Shown here: in pieces, positions 1 to 7,206 of the stretch
Layout of the letters: each line of letters starts with the position of its first letter
Numbering within the stretch: the stretch's first letter is position 1
Assembly (NCBI GenBank): GCA_004554075.1
Contig: SFOB01000061.1
Coordinates: forward strand, 1-25,398
Length of the DNA: 25,398 nucleotides
Reading direction: 5' to 3'
Source: Treponema sp.
GTDB lineage: Bacteria > Spirochaetota > Spirochaetia > Treponematales > Treponemataceae
The notes under the pieces: generated by a model
The model's database searches: none
The model's input: the letters and a program-made list of their open reading frames with translations, nothing else
What the model was told of the DNA's origin: nothing
Made by a program: the position numbers and the translations under genes

Positions 1-1
1 T

Positions 2-865
2 GGAATTACAAAGCTGCCAAAAACAACAGATGAGTTTATCCAGGCATTAAAACTCATCAAAGAAAAAACAAATGCAATTCCTCTGTATACAAATTATGCA
101 GCTGGCTGGACAATGGGTGCCTGGGATGCATATCTTGGTGGTTCTGCAACAGGTGATGCAGATTACATGAATAATGTTCTTCTTCATACAAAAAATCCAT
201 TTAAGAATTACAACGATGGAACACACGCTTATGCAGTTTATAAGGTTCTCTATGATGCTGCTGCAAACAAGCTTATCGAAGATGACTATACAACAACAGA
301 CTGGGAAGGCTGTAAAGGTATGATTAATCGCGGTGAAATTGGAACAATGGTTCTTGGATCATGGGCATTTACACAGATGCAGGGTGCTGGTCCTAATCCA
401 GATGATATTGGTTATATGTCTTTCCCTATTACTATTAATGGTAAACAGTATGCTTCTGCAGGTCCAGATTATTGTTTTGGAATTAATGCAAAGGCTTCAG
501 AAACTAATAAAAATGCTGCTATGATTTTTGTAAAATGGTTTACAGAAAAATCTGGCTTTGCATATAACGAAGGTGGAATTCCAATTTCCGCAGAAGATAA
601 TAATTATCCGGCAGCTTATGCTGCTTTCTCAGAGAATAATGTTGCATTTGTTTCTGATAATCCTGCTGCAGCCGGCGAATCAGATTTGTTCAATGCACTT
701 AATTCTGAATCAGAACTTAATATAAATGCAGGTGGAAATCTTAAAGTACAGCAGATAATTGAACATGCTGCAAATGGTACAAAAAGTTTTGACGCAATCA
801 TGGAAGAATGGAATGCTGCCTGGTTTAAGGCACAGACAAGTGAAGGTGTTGAAATCAAATATTAA
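2..865 (+). CDS. ABC transporter sugar-binding protein (5' truncated)
   Basis: The reading frame is open from the window edge (first complete codon at base 2) to TAA at 863-865, so the signal peptide and N-terminal lobe lie outside. The visible 287 codons resemble the C-terminal part of family 1 extracellular solute-binding proteins. These include a lobe-crossing helix rich in Lys/Thr, a segment reading GEIGTMVLGSWAF near 330-370 typical of the hinge region of sugar binders, and a C-terminal amphipathic stretch ending in Trp-Phe-Lys. Two permease genes of the carbohydrate-uptake type follow on the same strand after a terminator-like hairpin, which supports the role of an extracytoplasmic carbohydrate receptor delivering ligand to them. 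The ligand cannot be told. No ATPase gene of the transporter is in the window; shared MsmK-type ATPases are common in such systems (known of the family). Confidence 0.88.
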   Translation, partial: GITKLPKTTDEFIQALKLIKEKTNAIPLYTNYAAGWTMGAWDAYLGGSATGDADYMNNVLLHTKNPFKNYNDGTHAYAVYKVLYDAAANKLIEDDYTTTDWEGCKGMINRGEIGTMVLGSWAFTQMQGAGPNPDDIGYMSFPITINGKQYASAGPDYCFGINAKASETNKNAAMIFVKWFTEKSGFAYNEGGIPISAEDNNYPAAYAAFSENNVAFVSDNPAAAGESDLFNALNSESELNINAGGNLKVQQIIEHAANGTKSFDAIMEEWNAAWFKAQTSEGVEIKY

Positions 866-902
866 GCATTTTATATAAATACACATTACTGAAAGGTATT
901 TT

Positions 903-942
903 GGCTGCGGCTGTTTAGTCACGTCTGCCGCAGCCATTTTTT
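903..942 (+). terminator. Intercistronic terminator/processing hairpin after the binding-protein gene
   Basis: A perfect 9-bp GC-rich stem, GGCTGCGGC (903-911) with GCCGCAGCC (927-935), encloses a 15-nt loop and is followed by A and six T (937-942). This is a canonical Rho-independent terminator 37 nt after the binding-protein stop codon. Because the permease genes follow without another obvious promoter, it may act as a partial terminator or 3' stabiliser that makes the binding protein more abundant than the permeases, as is common in ABC sugar operons. Confidence 0.85.
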
Positions 943-959
943 AATAAAGGATATATTTT

Positions 960-1877
960 ATGAATATCAGAAAAATCAATCTTCGTTATTCAAAATGGGC
1001 AATAATTTTAGCTTTTATAACGCTTCCATTATTTTTGCTGTTTACTTTCACGTATCTTCCTTTTGGAGAAATGGTAACATACAGCTTTTATAAGATGAAA
1101 TATATAGGGGAGCGTACTTTTGTAGGGCTAAAAAATTATAAAGATTTATTTACAAGGGATGATATTTTTAATTCTCTAAAGCTTTCTCTTTATTATATGG
1201 GTGGTTCTGTTGTTCAGCTTGTTTTAGCTTTACTTCTGGCTACACTTTTAAGTTTTAAAACAAAACTTGGTAATCTTTTTAAGGGAATATTATTTTTTCC
1301 ATTTCTTATAAATGGTATTGCGATAGGTTTTATATTTAAGTTTTTCTTTACTCATGGCTTTGTCTTTGATACAGTGCTTAGCTGGGTTGGTTTTCCAGTG
1401 GAAAGTCTTCCATACTGGCTCAAAACTCAGGGATTAAATAATGTTTCGCTCGTAGGAACTTCTGTATGGAGATATTTAGGCCAGAATATGGTGCTTTTTA
1501 TAGGTGCAATTATGTCTGTTGATTCAGAACTTTATGAAGCTGCTGAATTAGACGGGGCATCAAAAGTTCAGCAGTTTTTTCATATCATTCTTCCAAGTAT
1601 AAAAACAATTGTTACATTAAATATTATTCTTTCAATTACAGGTTCTTTGAGTGCTTTTGAACCTCCGTTTGTAATTACAAAAGGTGCAAACGGAACCGGA
1701 ACCTATTTTATAATTATGGATCAGGTTGCGCATACAAGTCAGAAGGTTGGACTCGCATCTGCAATGGCAGTTTTCTTACTGCTTATTATTTTTGTTGTGA
1801 CAATAATTCAAAAGCTTGTCCTTAAGTATGCTTTCCGCAATGCGGATACAGGAAGTGGAAAAGGGGATATACTATGA
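960..1877 (+). CDS. ABC sugar transporter permease, MalF-like
   Basis: A 305-residue inner-membrane protein with about six hydrophobic segments, the first at residues ~14-36. The permease-to-ATPase coupling (EAA) loop is clear from residue 193: EAAELDGAS, then an ILP. This defines a binding-protein-dependent transport permease (MetI-like fold), and the length fits the MalF/UgpA class without the extra MalF periplasmic domain. ATG at 960 is preceded by AAAGGA (946-951) at 8-nt spacing. The upstream neighbour is the solute-binding protein, separated by a terminator hairpin. The downstream neighbour is the second permease, whose start overlaps this gene's stop codon. The two permeases should form the heterodimeric channel for a carbohydrate whose identity is not shown by sequence. 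Confidence 0.93.
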   Translation: MNIRKINLRYSKWAIILAFITLPLFLLFTFTYLPFGEMVTYSFYKMKYIGERTFVGLKNYKDLFTRDDIFNSLKLSLYYMGGSVVQLVLALLLATLLSFKTKLGNLFKGILFFPFLINGIAIGFIFKFFFTHGFVFDTVLSWVGFPVESLPYWLKTQGLNNVSLVGTSVWRYLGQNMVLFIGAIMSVDSELYEAAELDGASKVQQFFHIILPSIKTIVTLNIILSITGSLSAFEPPFVITKGANGTGTYFIIMDQVAHTSQKVGLASAMAVFLLLIIFVVTIIQKLVLKYAFRNADTGSGKGDIL

Positions 1878-2722
1878 TGGTAACAAGAAAAGTAAAAACT
1901 GCTTCAATACTTCAAATCTTTTTGAAATATTTTATTTTGATTTTTTTTGCCTTCTGGACAATACTTCCTCTGGTATCCTGCATTATAACCTCACTTAAAA
2001 ATACAGAAGAATATCAGTCTACATCTGTAATGGTATTGCCAAAGTTATTATATTTTAAGAATTTTTTGGAGGCATTCACACTTGCTGGGATGGGGCGTGC
2101 CTTTTTAAATTCTTTTGTTGTGCTTGTATTTGTGCTTAGTGGTTCAATCTTAATAAGTTCCCAGCTGGCATATATATTGAATAGATTTAAGTTTCCTGGA
2201 AATACTTTGATTCGAAGACTATTTCTTTTTGCAACCTTGTTGCCGGGTGTTGCAATGCAGGTTTCTGTTTATTCGATAATGGGAAAACTTGGATTAATAA
2301 ATCATCTGTATGGCTATATCATAATGATGATGGGAACAGATGTTATTTCTATATATATATTCATCCAGTTTATGGAAAATATTTCTGTTTCGCTGGATGA
2401 ATCTGCCGTTATAGACGGAGCTTCGTATTTTAAGATTTACTGGAATATTATCCTTCCTTTGCTAAAACCGGCCACAGTTACAAGTCTGATACTGAAGGGT
2501 GTAAGCTGTTATAACGAGTATTATTGCGCAAATCTTTATTTACAGGATGTAAAAATACGTACGGTTGCAATTTCTTTGTATACTTTTACAGGTCCGCTCG
2601 GTAATAAGTATAATCTGATTTGTGCCGGAGTAATTATTTCGATGATTCCAGCTTTTATTGTGTTTATACTTTGTCAAAAGCAGATTTATTCAGGAATTAC
2701 AAGTGGAGCTGTTAAGGGGTAA
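1874..2722 (+). CDS. ABC sugar transporter permease, MalG-like
   Basis: A 282-residue membrane protein with about six hydrophobic segments and the EAA-type coupling loop at residues ~176-195 (ESAVIDGAS then ILP). This is the MalG/AraQ-class partner of the preceding permease. The start overlaps the previous stop in an ATGA arrangement (ATG 1874-1876, TGA 1875-1877); ATG at 1877 is an equally possible start one codon later. A purine-rich AAAAGGGG lies just upstream, so translational coupling is likely. The C-terminus ends in a short basic tail. The 3' end overlaps a convergent gene on the other strand by 33 nt. Together with the two genes to the left it makes the receptor and channel parts of one importer. 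Confidence 0.93.
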   Translation: MMVTRKVKTASILQIFLKYFILIFFAFWTILPLVSCIITSLKNTEEYQSTSVMVLPKLLYFKNFLEAFTLAGMGRAFLNSFVVLVFVLSGSILISSQLAYILNRFKFPGNTLIRRLFLFATLLPGVAMQVSVYSIMGKLGLINHLYGYIIMMMGTDVISIYIFIQFMENISVSLDESAVIDGASYFKIYWNIILPLLKPATVTSLILKGVSCYNEYYCANLYLQDVKIRTVAISLYTFTGPLGNKYNLICAGVIISMIPAFIVFILCQKQIYSGITSGAVKG

Positions 2723-3556
2723 AACCCTTAGCAATTCTTCAAAGTAATATTTATCATCAATTTTTTTACCGCCGCAGGTATGGCCAAGCTTGCGGTCTGC
2801 CCGAATTTTTTCGCCGTGAAAATCACTGCCGGCTGTAATTACAAAGCCGATTTTTCGGCCTAATTCTTCAAGGCGAAGACATTCTGTTACTCGGGCACCA
2901 GGATGAAAAGCTTCTATGCCCACAACGCCTTTTTCGTAACAGTCTGTGAGGAAGTCGGGGAGGCGGCCCCAGGAAAGGTAAAGTGACATTGGATGGGCAA
3001 GGACAGGAACTCCGCCACTTTCCCTGATTGCAACAATAGCTTCATCAAGATTTGTACAGACACGGGGAACATACCATTTTCGGCCACGCGCAAGATACTG
3101 GTCAAAGGCCTGCTGCCTGGTTTTTACCACTTTATATTTTACGAGTTCTGCCGCAAAATGCGGGCGTCCTATAACTGTGTCTGGAAAATCTTCTTCAAGT
3201 TCTGCTAGTGAAAGAGGAACACCGTCGGCATTTATTTTTTCAATAATCTGAAGATTTCGTTCGGTTCGATTTTTTAATACATTTTCTACTATATTATTAA
3301 GGGATTTTGATGGGTTTTTAAGTCCTAATCCAAGAAGATGAAATTCGCCTGTAGGAAAAGTGATATTGATTTCAATTCCTGGAACTACTGTAATTCCAAG
3401 CTTCTTACCGGCCTCTTTTGCTTCTTCAAGGCCTGCAGTTGTATCATGATCTGTTATTGCAATTACTTTGATGTTTTTTTCTGCTGCTTTCTGGATAATT
3501 TCAGCCGGCTTATACTGACCGTCAGAGGCGGTTGTATGGACATGTAAATCAATCAT
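2690..3556 (-). CDS. PHP-domain phosphoesterase (YciV/TrpH family)
   Basis: A 288-residue cytoplasmic PHP-fold metal-dependent phosphoesterase. All the metal-binding motifs are visible: HVH at residues 5-7, TDHDT at 35-39, GIEIN at 60-64, AHP at 187-189 and GSDFHG at 243-248. Length and motif spacing fit the family containing E. coli YciV (RNase AM, 5'-3' exonuclease on short RNA and 3',5'-nucleoside bisphosphate phosphatase). That reaction is known of the family and not proven here. The start is the ATG at 3556-3554, giving the usual MIDLHVHT N-terminus. There is no Shine-Dalgarno sequence, but a TATTAT box ends 6 nt before the ATG, so the mRNA may be leaderless. The last 33 nt, including the stop TGA at 2692-2690, lie inside the 3' end of the convergent permease gene. 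Confidence 0.9.
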   Translation of the reverse strand: MIDLHVHTTASDGQYKPAEIIQKAAEKNIKVIAITDHDTTAGLEEAKEAGKKLGITVVPGIEINITFPTGEFHLLGLGLKNPSKSLNNIVENVLKNRTERNLQIIEKINADGVPLSLAELEEDFPDTVIGRPHFAAELVKYKVVKTRQQAFDQYLARGRKWYVPRVCTNLDEAIVAIRESGGVPVLAHPMSLYLSWGRLPDFLTDCYEKGVVGIEAFHPGARVTECLRLEELGRKIGFVITAGSDFHGEKIRADRKLGHTCGGKKIDDKYYFEELLRVLPLNSSTCNS

Positions 3557-3628
3557 AAGATTATAATAGCATTTTTTTTAAATGTATGATAGAATATATA
3601 GATAGTAGGAATACTATATTCAAAGGGG

Positions 3629-4891
3629 TTGTATAAAAGTATGCCAAAAGCGATGCAATATACAAAAGGGTCTATCATCTATTTCGAGGGAGACCACGAC
3701 GAGCGCATTTTTATTATGCAGCAGGGAGCCGTTCTTTTAACAAGTACCGATATTGAATCTGGTCAGCCGGTTGCTGAACAGGTTAAAAGCGGCGAGTTTT
3801 TTGGTGTAAAATCAGCTCTTGGTCATTTCCGTCGAGAAGAAACTGCAACTGCTCTTGTTCCTACTGTTGCTGTTGCTCTTACAATTCAGGAATTTGAAAT
3901 CCTCTTTAGTAACAATAAAGCTCTGATTATGAAAATGCTTCGTGTATTCTCTAATCAGTTGCGTCAGATTCATAAAAAGACAGAATCTATCTTGAATAAT
4001 ATTCAGGAAGATCAGCAGTCTGGTATGCTTGCTGTTGCAAAAAGTTTTTATGATGAAGAACAGTACCGCTCTGCCTGTGATGTTTACATGAAATTCATGA
4101 AACGTTATCCTAACAGCCCTCAGATTCCGGAAGTTCAGAAAATCTATAACGATGCAAAGCTTCATGCCGATAAGCTGGCTGCTACTAATAGAAATGCTGT
4201 TGTTGATTATGAAGATGACAGTGGAAATGCTTCTCTTAAGCTTTTCTCTCTGCCTGCTTTTGAACGTTTTGCAAAAACATACGAACCTGGTGAAGTTATC
4301 ATTGCCGAATATGAACCTGGTGACAGTTTCTATCTGATTCAGAGCGGTCGTGTACAGCTTGTAAAGTGTGTAAACGGCAGCAAAAAGAATCTTGATGTTC
4401 TTAAACCTGGCGAATTCTTTGGTGAAATGGCAATTCTTGATAATTCAGCCCGCTCTGCAACCTGTATGGCAGCTGGAAAAGTTAAGTGTCTTGAATTCAA
4501 TAAAGAAAACTTTGAGCTTTTGATTACTGGTAACCCTCAGATGGCCCTGCTGCTTCTTAAGCTTTTCTGTAAACGTATTTATGACCAGAAACGCCGCTTT
4601 AAGATTCTTGTTATTAAGGATTTGCAGGCCCGCATTGCAGATGTATTTATGCTTCTGGATGAAATGAATCCTGTAATGAACGAAGCTGAAAAACAGAGAC
4701 GCTTTAATGTAACAATTTCTGATGTTGCACACTGGGCTGGCTTAAATGCGGATGTTACCCGCGATGAAATCAACAAGTTTGTTGAGCGCCGCAAGATTGA
4801 GGTTTACGAAAACTACATGATCGTTCTTAATATCAACGACATGAAACGAACTGTAGATACCCGCGGTGGAGCAAGAAGCGCCGGTCTCTAA
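3629..4891 (+). CDS. Crp/Fnr-like regulator with two cyclic-nucleotide-binding domains
   Basis: The frame opens with TTG at 3629, but the SD-like AAAGGGG (3622-3628) abuts that codon. ATG at 3641, 12 nt after it, is the better start and gives 416 residues. On that numbering, residues ~8-115 are a first cNMP-binding (cupin-like) domain and ~125-175 a short TPR-like helical segment (ARRAY-type SFYDEEQYRSACDVY). Residues ~205-315 form a second cNMP-binding domain and ~325-400 a winged-helix region with an HTH (TISDVAHWAGL). The second domain has a good phosphate-binding cassette with FFGEMAIL (E262) and ARSAT (R271). The first has FFGVKSAL with no Glu and is probably degenerate. It is likely a cytoplasmic transcription regulator, though a DNA target is not visible. 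It is followed by a tRNA gene with no obvious terminator between. Confidence 0.85.
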   Translation: MYKSMPKAMQYTKGSIIYFEGDHDERIFIMQQGAVLLTSTDIESGQPVAEQVKSGEFFGVKSALGHFRREETATALVPTVAVALTIQEFEILFSNNKALIMKMLRVFSNQLRQIHKKTESILNNIQEDQQSGMLAVAKSFYDEEQYRSACDVYMKFMKRYPNSPQIPEVQKIYNDAKLHADKLAATNRNAVVDYEDDSGNASLKLFSLPAFERFAKTYEPGEVIIAEYEPGDSFYLIQSGRVQLVKCVNGSKKNLDVLKPGEFFGEMAILDNSARSATCMAAGKVKCLEFNKENFELLITGNPQMALLLLKLFCKRIYDQKRRFKILVIKDLQARIADVFMLLDEMNPVMNEAEKQRRFNVTISDVAHWAGLNADVTRDEINKFVERRKIEVYENYMIVLNINDMKRTVDTRGGARSAGL

Positions 4892-4929
4892 AATCTCTTC
4901 CAGCCCCAAAAAAATCCCAAAGTAAATCC

Positions 4930-5002
4930 GCCGACTTAGCTCACCCGGTAGAGCAGCACCCTCGTAACGTGCAGGTAGTTGGTTCAAGTCCGACAGTCGG
5001 CT
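4930..5002 (+). tRNA. tRNA-Thr (anticodon CGT)
   Basis: A 73-nt cloverleaf without encoded CCA. The acceptor stem is GCCGACT (4930-4936) with AGTCGGC (4995-5001). The D-stem is GCTC/GAGC (4939-4942/4951-4954). The anticodon loop is CTCGTAA (4961-4967) with anticodon CGT at 4963-4965, reading ACG. The T-arm is GTTGG/CCGAC around TTCAAGT. Oddities: the last anticodon-stem pair is C31-C39 (4960/4968), a mismatch; position 15 is C and 48 is A instead of the usual purine/pyrimidine Levitt pair; and the discriminator base is T (5002), where most bacterial tRNA-Thr have A. The fold is otherwise sound. An intrinsic terminator follows directly. Confidence 0.9.
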
Positions 5003-5012
5003 TTAATAAGGT

Positions 5013-5041
5013 ACCGTGCCCGAAAATGTGCACGGTTTTTT
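5013..5041 (+). terminator. Rho-independent terminator after tRNA-Thr
   Basis: Stem ACCGTGC (5013-5019) pairs with GCACGGT (5030-5036) around a 10-nt loop, and the stem runs into six T (5036-5041). It sits 11 nt beyond the tRNA and closes the transcript before the threonine-synthase-like gene. Confidence 0.85.
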
Positions 5042-5090
5042 ATTTCCTGCTAGTGTTGTTATATTTCGAATTTTGAGGTAAAGTTATTCC

Positions 5091-6401
5091 ATGCAGTTTA
5101 CAAGTACAAGAAATAACAATTTAACGGTGAGTTTTTCTCAGGCTGTTCGGGATTGTATCCCTGATGATGGCGGCGTTTTTGTACCATCTTCTATAGAAGA
5201 TATGCGCCGCTGGATTTATTATATCGATGAAACTACGCCCTTTGCATCTATTGCGGGCTCTTTGACTTCTGCTTTAATGCACGAAGAATTTTCTCCAATT
5301 ATCTGCGAAACTATCGCTACTGCGGCTTTCCCTGTTGAGCCTGTTGTCCGCCAGCTGGATGGCAGTCTTTTTATGACAGAGATGTATCATGGCTTTACCG
5401 GCTGTCACCGCGACTACGGAGTTTCTTATCTGGTTTCATATCTTGAAACAACCCTGCAGCTCAAGGGGGGAAAGGCTGTCTTTGTTGATTTTACACACGG
5501 CGGTCTTGGTGCCCTGATGTCCCGCATTTTAAAGGGTAAGAAAAATATTAAGGCTGTTCTGGTTTACAAAAAGGGAACTGTTCGTGGTCTTGATGAGGAA
5601 AGCCTTGCCTGGAACGGTGGAAACATTTACCCGGTGGAGATGGAAGGCAGTGAGGCAGAAATTAAGGCTGCTATTTCTGAAGTTTTTGATGACCGTGAAT
5701 TTGTTCAGGCAAACGGACTGACTGTTGCAAATACAACAAATGTATGCCGCCTTCTCGGCCAGATTTTCTTTTATCCATATTCTTTTGCTCAGGTTAAAAA
5801 CAAGTTTAATGGAGAGTTATATTATGCAATGGGAGCCGGAAATTACGGTTCTCTTATAGCAGGTCTTTACAGCTGGCGCTTTGCTCTTCCTGTAAACGGA
5901 TTCTATGTTCCTTCAACTCCGGCTCTTGCCCGCAGTGCAAACGGAGCGCCAGTTGTTCTTGATTCTCTTGTTGATATGAAGGCTCGCGGGGAAGCTAATC
6001 CTGCAATCCCGGCAAACCTGGAACGCCTTGAATCTTTCTTTGGTAAGAACGCAATGATGATGCGAAACTTCATTTATCCTTGTGATGTAAGTGAGGCTCA
6101 GCGTGACGCAGCAGCTAAAGAACTTTATATGAAGTATGGCATTTTTGCGGATAAGGATACAGCCAGCGCCTATGCAGTTGTAAAAGAAAACTGCAGCGAA
6201 GTCTATGATGAAGATGGAGCTTTTATTCTGACAGCTTATAATCATCCTTCTCTTTCTTCTGATTATTGCCGTCACGTAATTGGTGAAGCTCCAGAAATGC
6301 CGGAAGAAATCAAAGAAACTTTTGTGCCTGTAGAATTGAAGCGTCCGGTTATAAAGGCTTCTGCAGATATCAGAAAGATTGTTGAAGGACTGTGGAAGTA
6401 G
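5091..6401 (+). CDS. thrC: Threonine synthase-like protein lacking the PLP-binding lysine
   Basis: A 436-residue protein, full length for the E. coli-type ThrC family. It has the family N-terminus (TSTRNNN, then SFSQAV) and the PVEPVV/LFMTEMYHG region. In active enzymes a motif close to HGPTLAFKDFG carries the Schiff-base lysine. Here the aligned segment is HGFTGCHRDYG (residues 100-110), so the lysine is Arg107 (CGC at 5409-5411). The next cofactor loop, normally rich in S/T-G-D-T-G, reads VDFTHGGLGA. The glycine-rich phosphate loop survives as GAGNYGSL. Family membership is clear, but catalysis of O-phosphohomoserine to threonine looks unlikely unless another residue substitutes. The ATG at 5091 has GAGG at 5075-5078. 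No homoserine kinase or dehydrogenase gene is nearby, and a tRNA-Thr lies just upstream behind a terminator. Confidence 0.85.
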   Translation: MQFTSTRNNNLTVSFSQAVRDCIPDDGGVFVPSSIEDMRRWIYYIDETTPFASIAGSLTSALMHEEFSPIICETIATAAFPVEPVVRQLDGSLFMTEMYHGFTGCHRDYGVSYLVSYLETTLQLKGGKAVFVDFTHGGLGALMSRILKGKKNIKAVLVYKKGTVRGLDEESLAWNGGNIYPVEMEGSEAEIKAAISEVFDDREFVQANGLTVANTTNVCRLLGQIFFYPYSFAQVKNKFNGELYYAMGAGNYGSLIAGLYSWRFALPVNGFYVPSTPALARSANGAPVVLDSLVDMKARGEANPAIPANLERLESFFGKNAMMMRNFIYPCDVSEAQRDAAAKELYMKYGIFADKDTASAYAVVKENCSEVYDEDGAFILTAYNHPSLSSDYCRHVIGEAPEMPEEIKETFVPVELKRPVIKASADIRKIVEGLWK

Positions 6402-6433
6402 AGTTTCGTTCAATTCTTGTAAATCTCTGTTAT

Positions 6434-6461
6434 TTGATGCCACATTCCCGCTGGTTATTAT
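6434..6461 (+). promoter_or_regulatory. Candidate promoter giving a leaderless mRNA for the YczE-like gene
   Basis: TTGATG (6434-6439), a 16-nt spacer and TATTAT (6456-6461) resemble a sigma70-type promoter. Six bases later comes the ATG at 6468, which is where the +1 would be expected. No Shine-Dalgarno sequence precedes the ATG, which fits a leaderless transcript. Confidence 0.4.
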
Positions 6462-6467
6462 AGCCTC

Positions 6468-7121
6468 ATGGAAAAGAAGAATCTTGTAAAGCGCATTTTG
6501 ATGTCGCTTTTTGGTGTAATTATCTGTGCAATCTCTGTTGGTATTTTTAAGATTGCAGCTCTTGGTGTAGATCCTTTTCAGTCATTTATGGCAGGCCTGG
6601 ATGCTCTTGTCCCTATCAAGTTTGGAACTCTCTATGTGATTGCGAATGCTGTGTTTTTTATTTTCATGCTGATTTTTGACCGCCACTACATAGGAATTGC
6701 AACCTTTATCAATTTGTTCCTGCTTGGTTATATCACACAGTTTACTTATGAGTTTTTGCAGACTGTAATTGTGGATCCTGCTTTGTGGGTTCGCATTGTC
6801 TGTCTTGTTGTTGGTGTTGTAATTATCTGCTTTGGTTCTGCCTTCTATATGACTGCAGATCTTGGAGTTTCAACTTACGATGCTGTTGCCCTGATTATTG
6901 TAAACACCTGGCATAAAGGAAAATTCCAGTATGTCAGAATTATTACAGATGTGATTTGTGTATTGCTGGGAGTTGGTCTCTTTTTGATTTCCGGCGGGGC
7001 AGTAAGGGGAATTATTGCGATTGCCGGTGTTGGAACTATCATTACTGCGTTTTTTATGGGTCCGCTTATTGAGTTCTTTAATGTGCATTGTGCGCGCCCG
7101 ATTTTAAATTCCGATAAATAA
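6468..7121 (+). CDS. YczE/YyaS/YitT-like integral membrane protein
   Basis: A 217-residue hydrophobic protein with about five to six membrane segments. The N-terminal pattern (basic residues, then LMSLFGVIICAISVG and LGVDPFQSF) and the internal DRHYIGIATFINL...GYITQF signature match the YczE-type membrane protein family. The substrate and mechanism of this family are not established; a transport or sensing role is only a guess. The start at 6468 has no SD but a close upstream TATTAT. It stands alone between the threonine-synthase-like gene (66 nt) and the hydrogenase-like gene (85 nt), and is followed by a strong terminator hairpin, so it is probably a single-gene unit. Confidence 0.8.
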   Translation: MEKKNLVKRILMSLFGVIICAISVGIFKIAALGVDPFQSFMAGLDALVPIKFGTLYVIANAVFFIFMLIFDRHYIGIATFINLFLLGYITQFTYEFLQTVIVDPALWVRIVCLVVGVVIICFGSAFYMTADLGVSTYDAVALIIVNTWHKGKFQYVRIITDVICVLLGVGLFLISGGAVRGIIAIAGVGTIITAFFMGPLIEFFNVHCARPILNSDK

Positions 7122-7128
7122 ATCTTTT

Positions 7129-7157
7129 TTTGCATTTTCTTTCATGCATGATATAAT
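7129..7157 (+). promoter_or_regulatory. Candidate promoter of the hydrogenase-like sensor gene
   Basis: A perfect -10 box TATAAT (7152-7157) has a weak TTTGCA (7129-7134) 17 nt upstream. The expected start of transcription is near 7163-7165, leaving a leader of about 43 nt with AGG at 7198-7200 before the ATG at 7207. Confidence 0.4.
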
Positions 7158-7158
7158 T

Positions 7159-7194
7159 AAAGAGTGCGGCCTGCAGTGTTGTACTCTTTTTTTT
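7159..7194 (+). terminator. Intrinsic terminator between the YczE-like and hydrogenase-like genes
   Basis: AAAGAGTGC (7159-7167) pairs with GTACTCTTT (7181-7189), with one G-U pair, and runs into eight T (7187-7194). It most simply ends the YczE-like transcript. A perfect TATAAT (7152-7157) lies just upstream, so if the next gene is transcribed from there its +1 would fall inside the 5' arm and the hairpin could not form fully in that mRNA. Confidence 0.75.
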
Positions 7195-7206
7195 ATCAGG
7201 TAGTTT

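Noticed and set aside
2713..2730. TAAGGG/CCCTTA hairpin at the permease stop
   Set aside because: The stem is only 6 bp and has no T-run on either side, so it is not a convincing terminator.
4930..5002. The tRNA as an integration site for the defence genes
   Set aside because: No integrase gene is present and no repeat of the tRNA 3' end was noticed elsewhere in the window; the defence genes are 8 kb away.
5913..6443. 176-codon minus-strand frame opposite the threonine-synthase-like gene
   Set aside because: The sense gene is full length and of a recognised family; this frame has no family signature.
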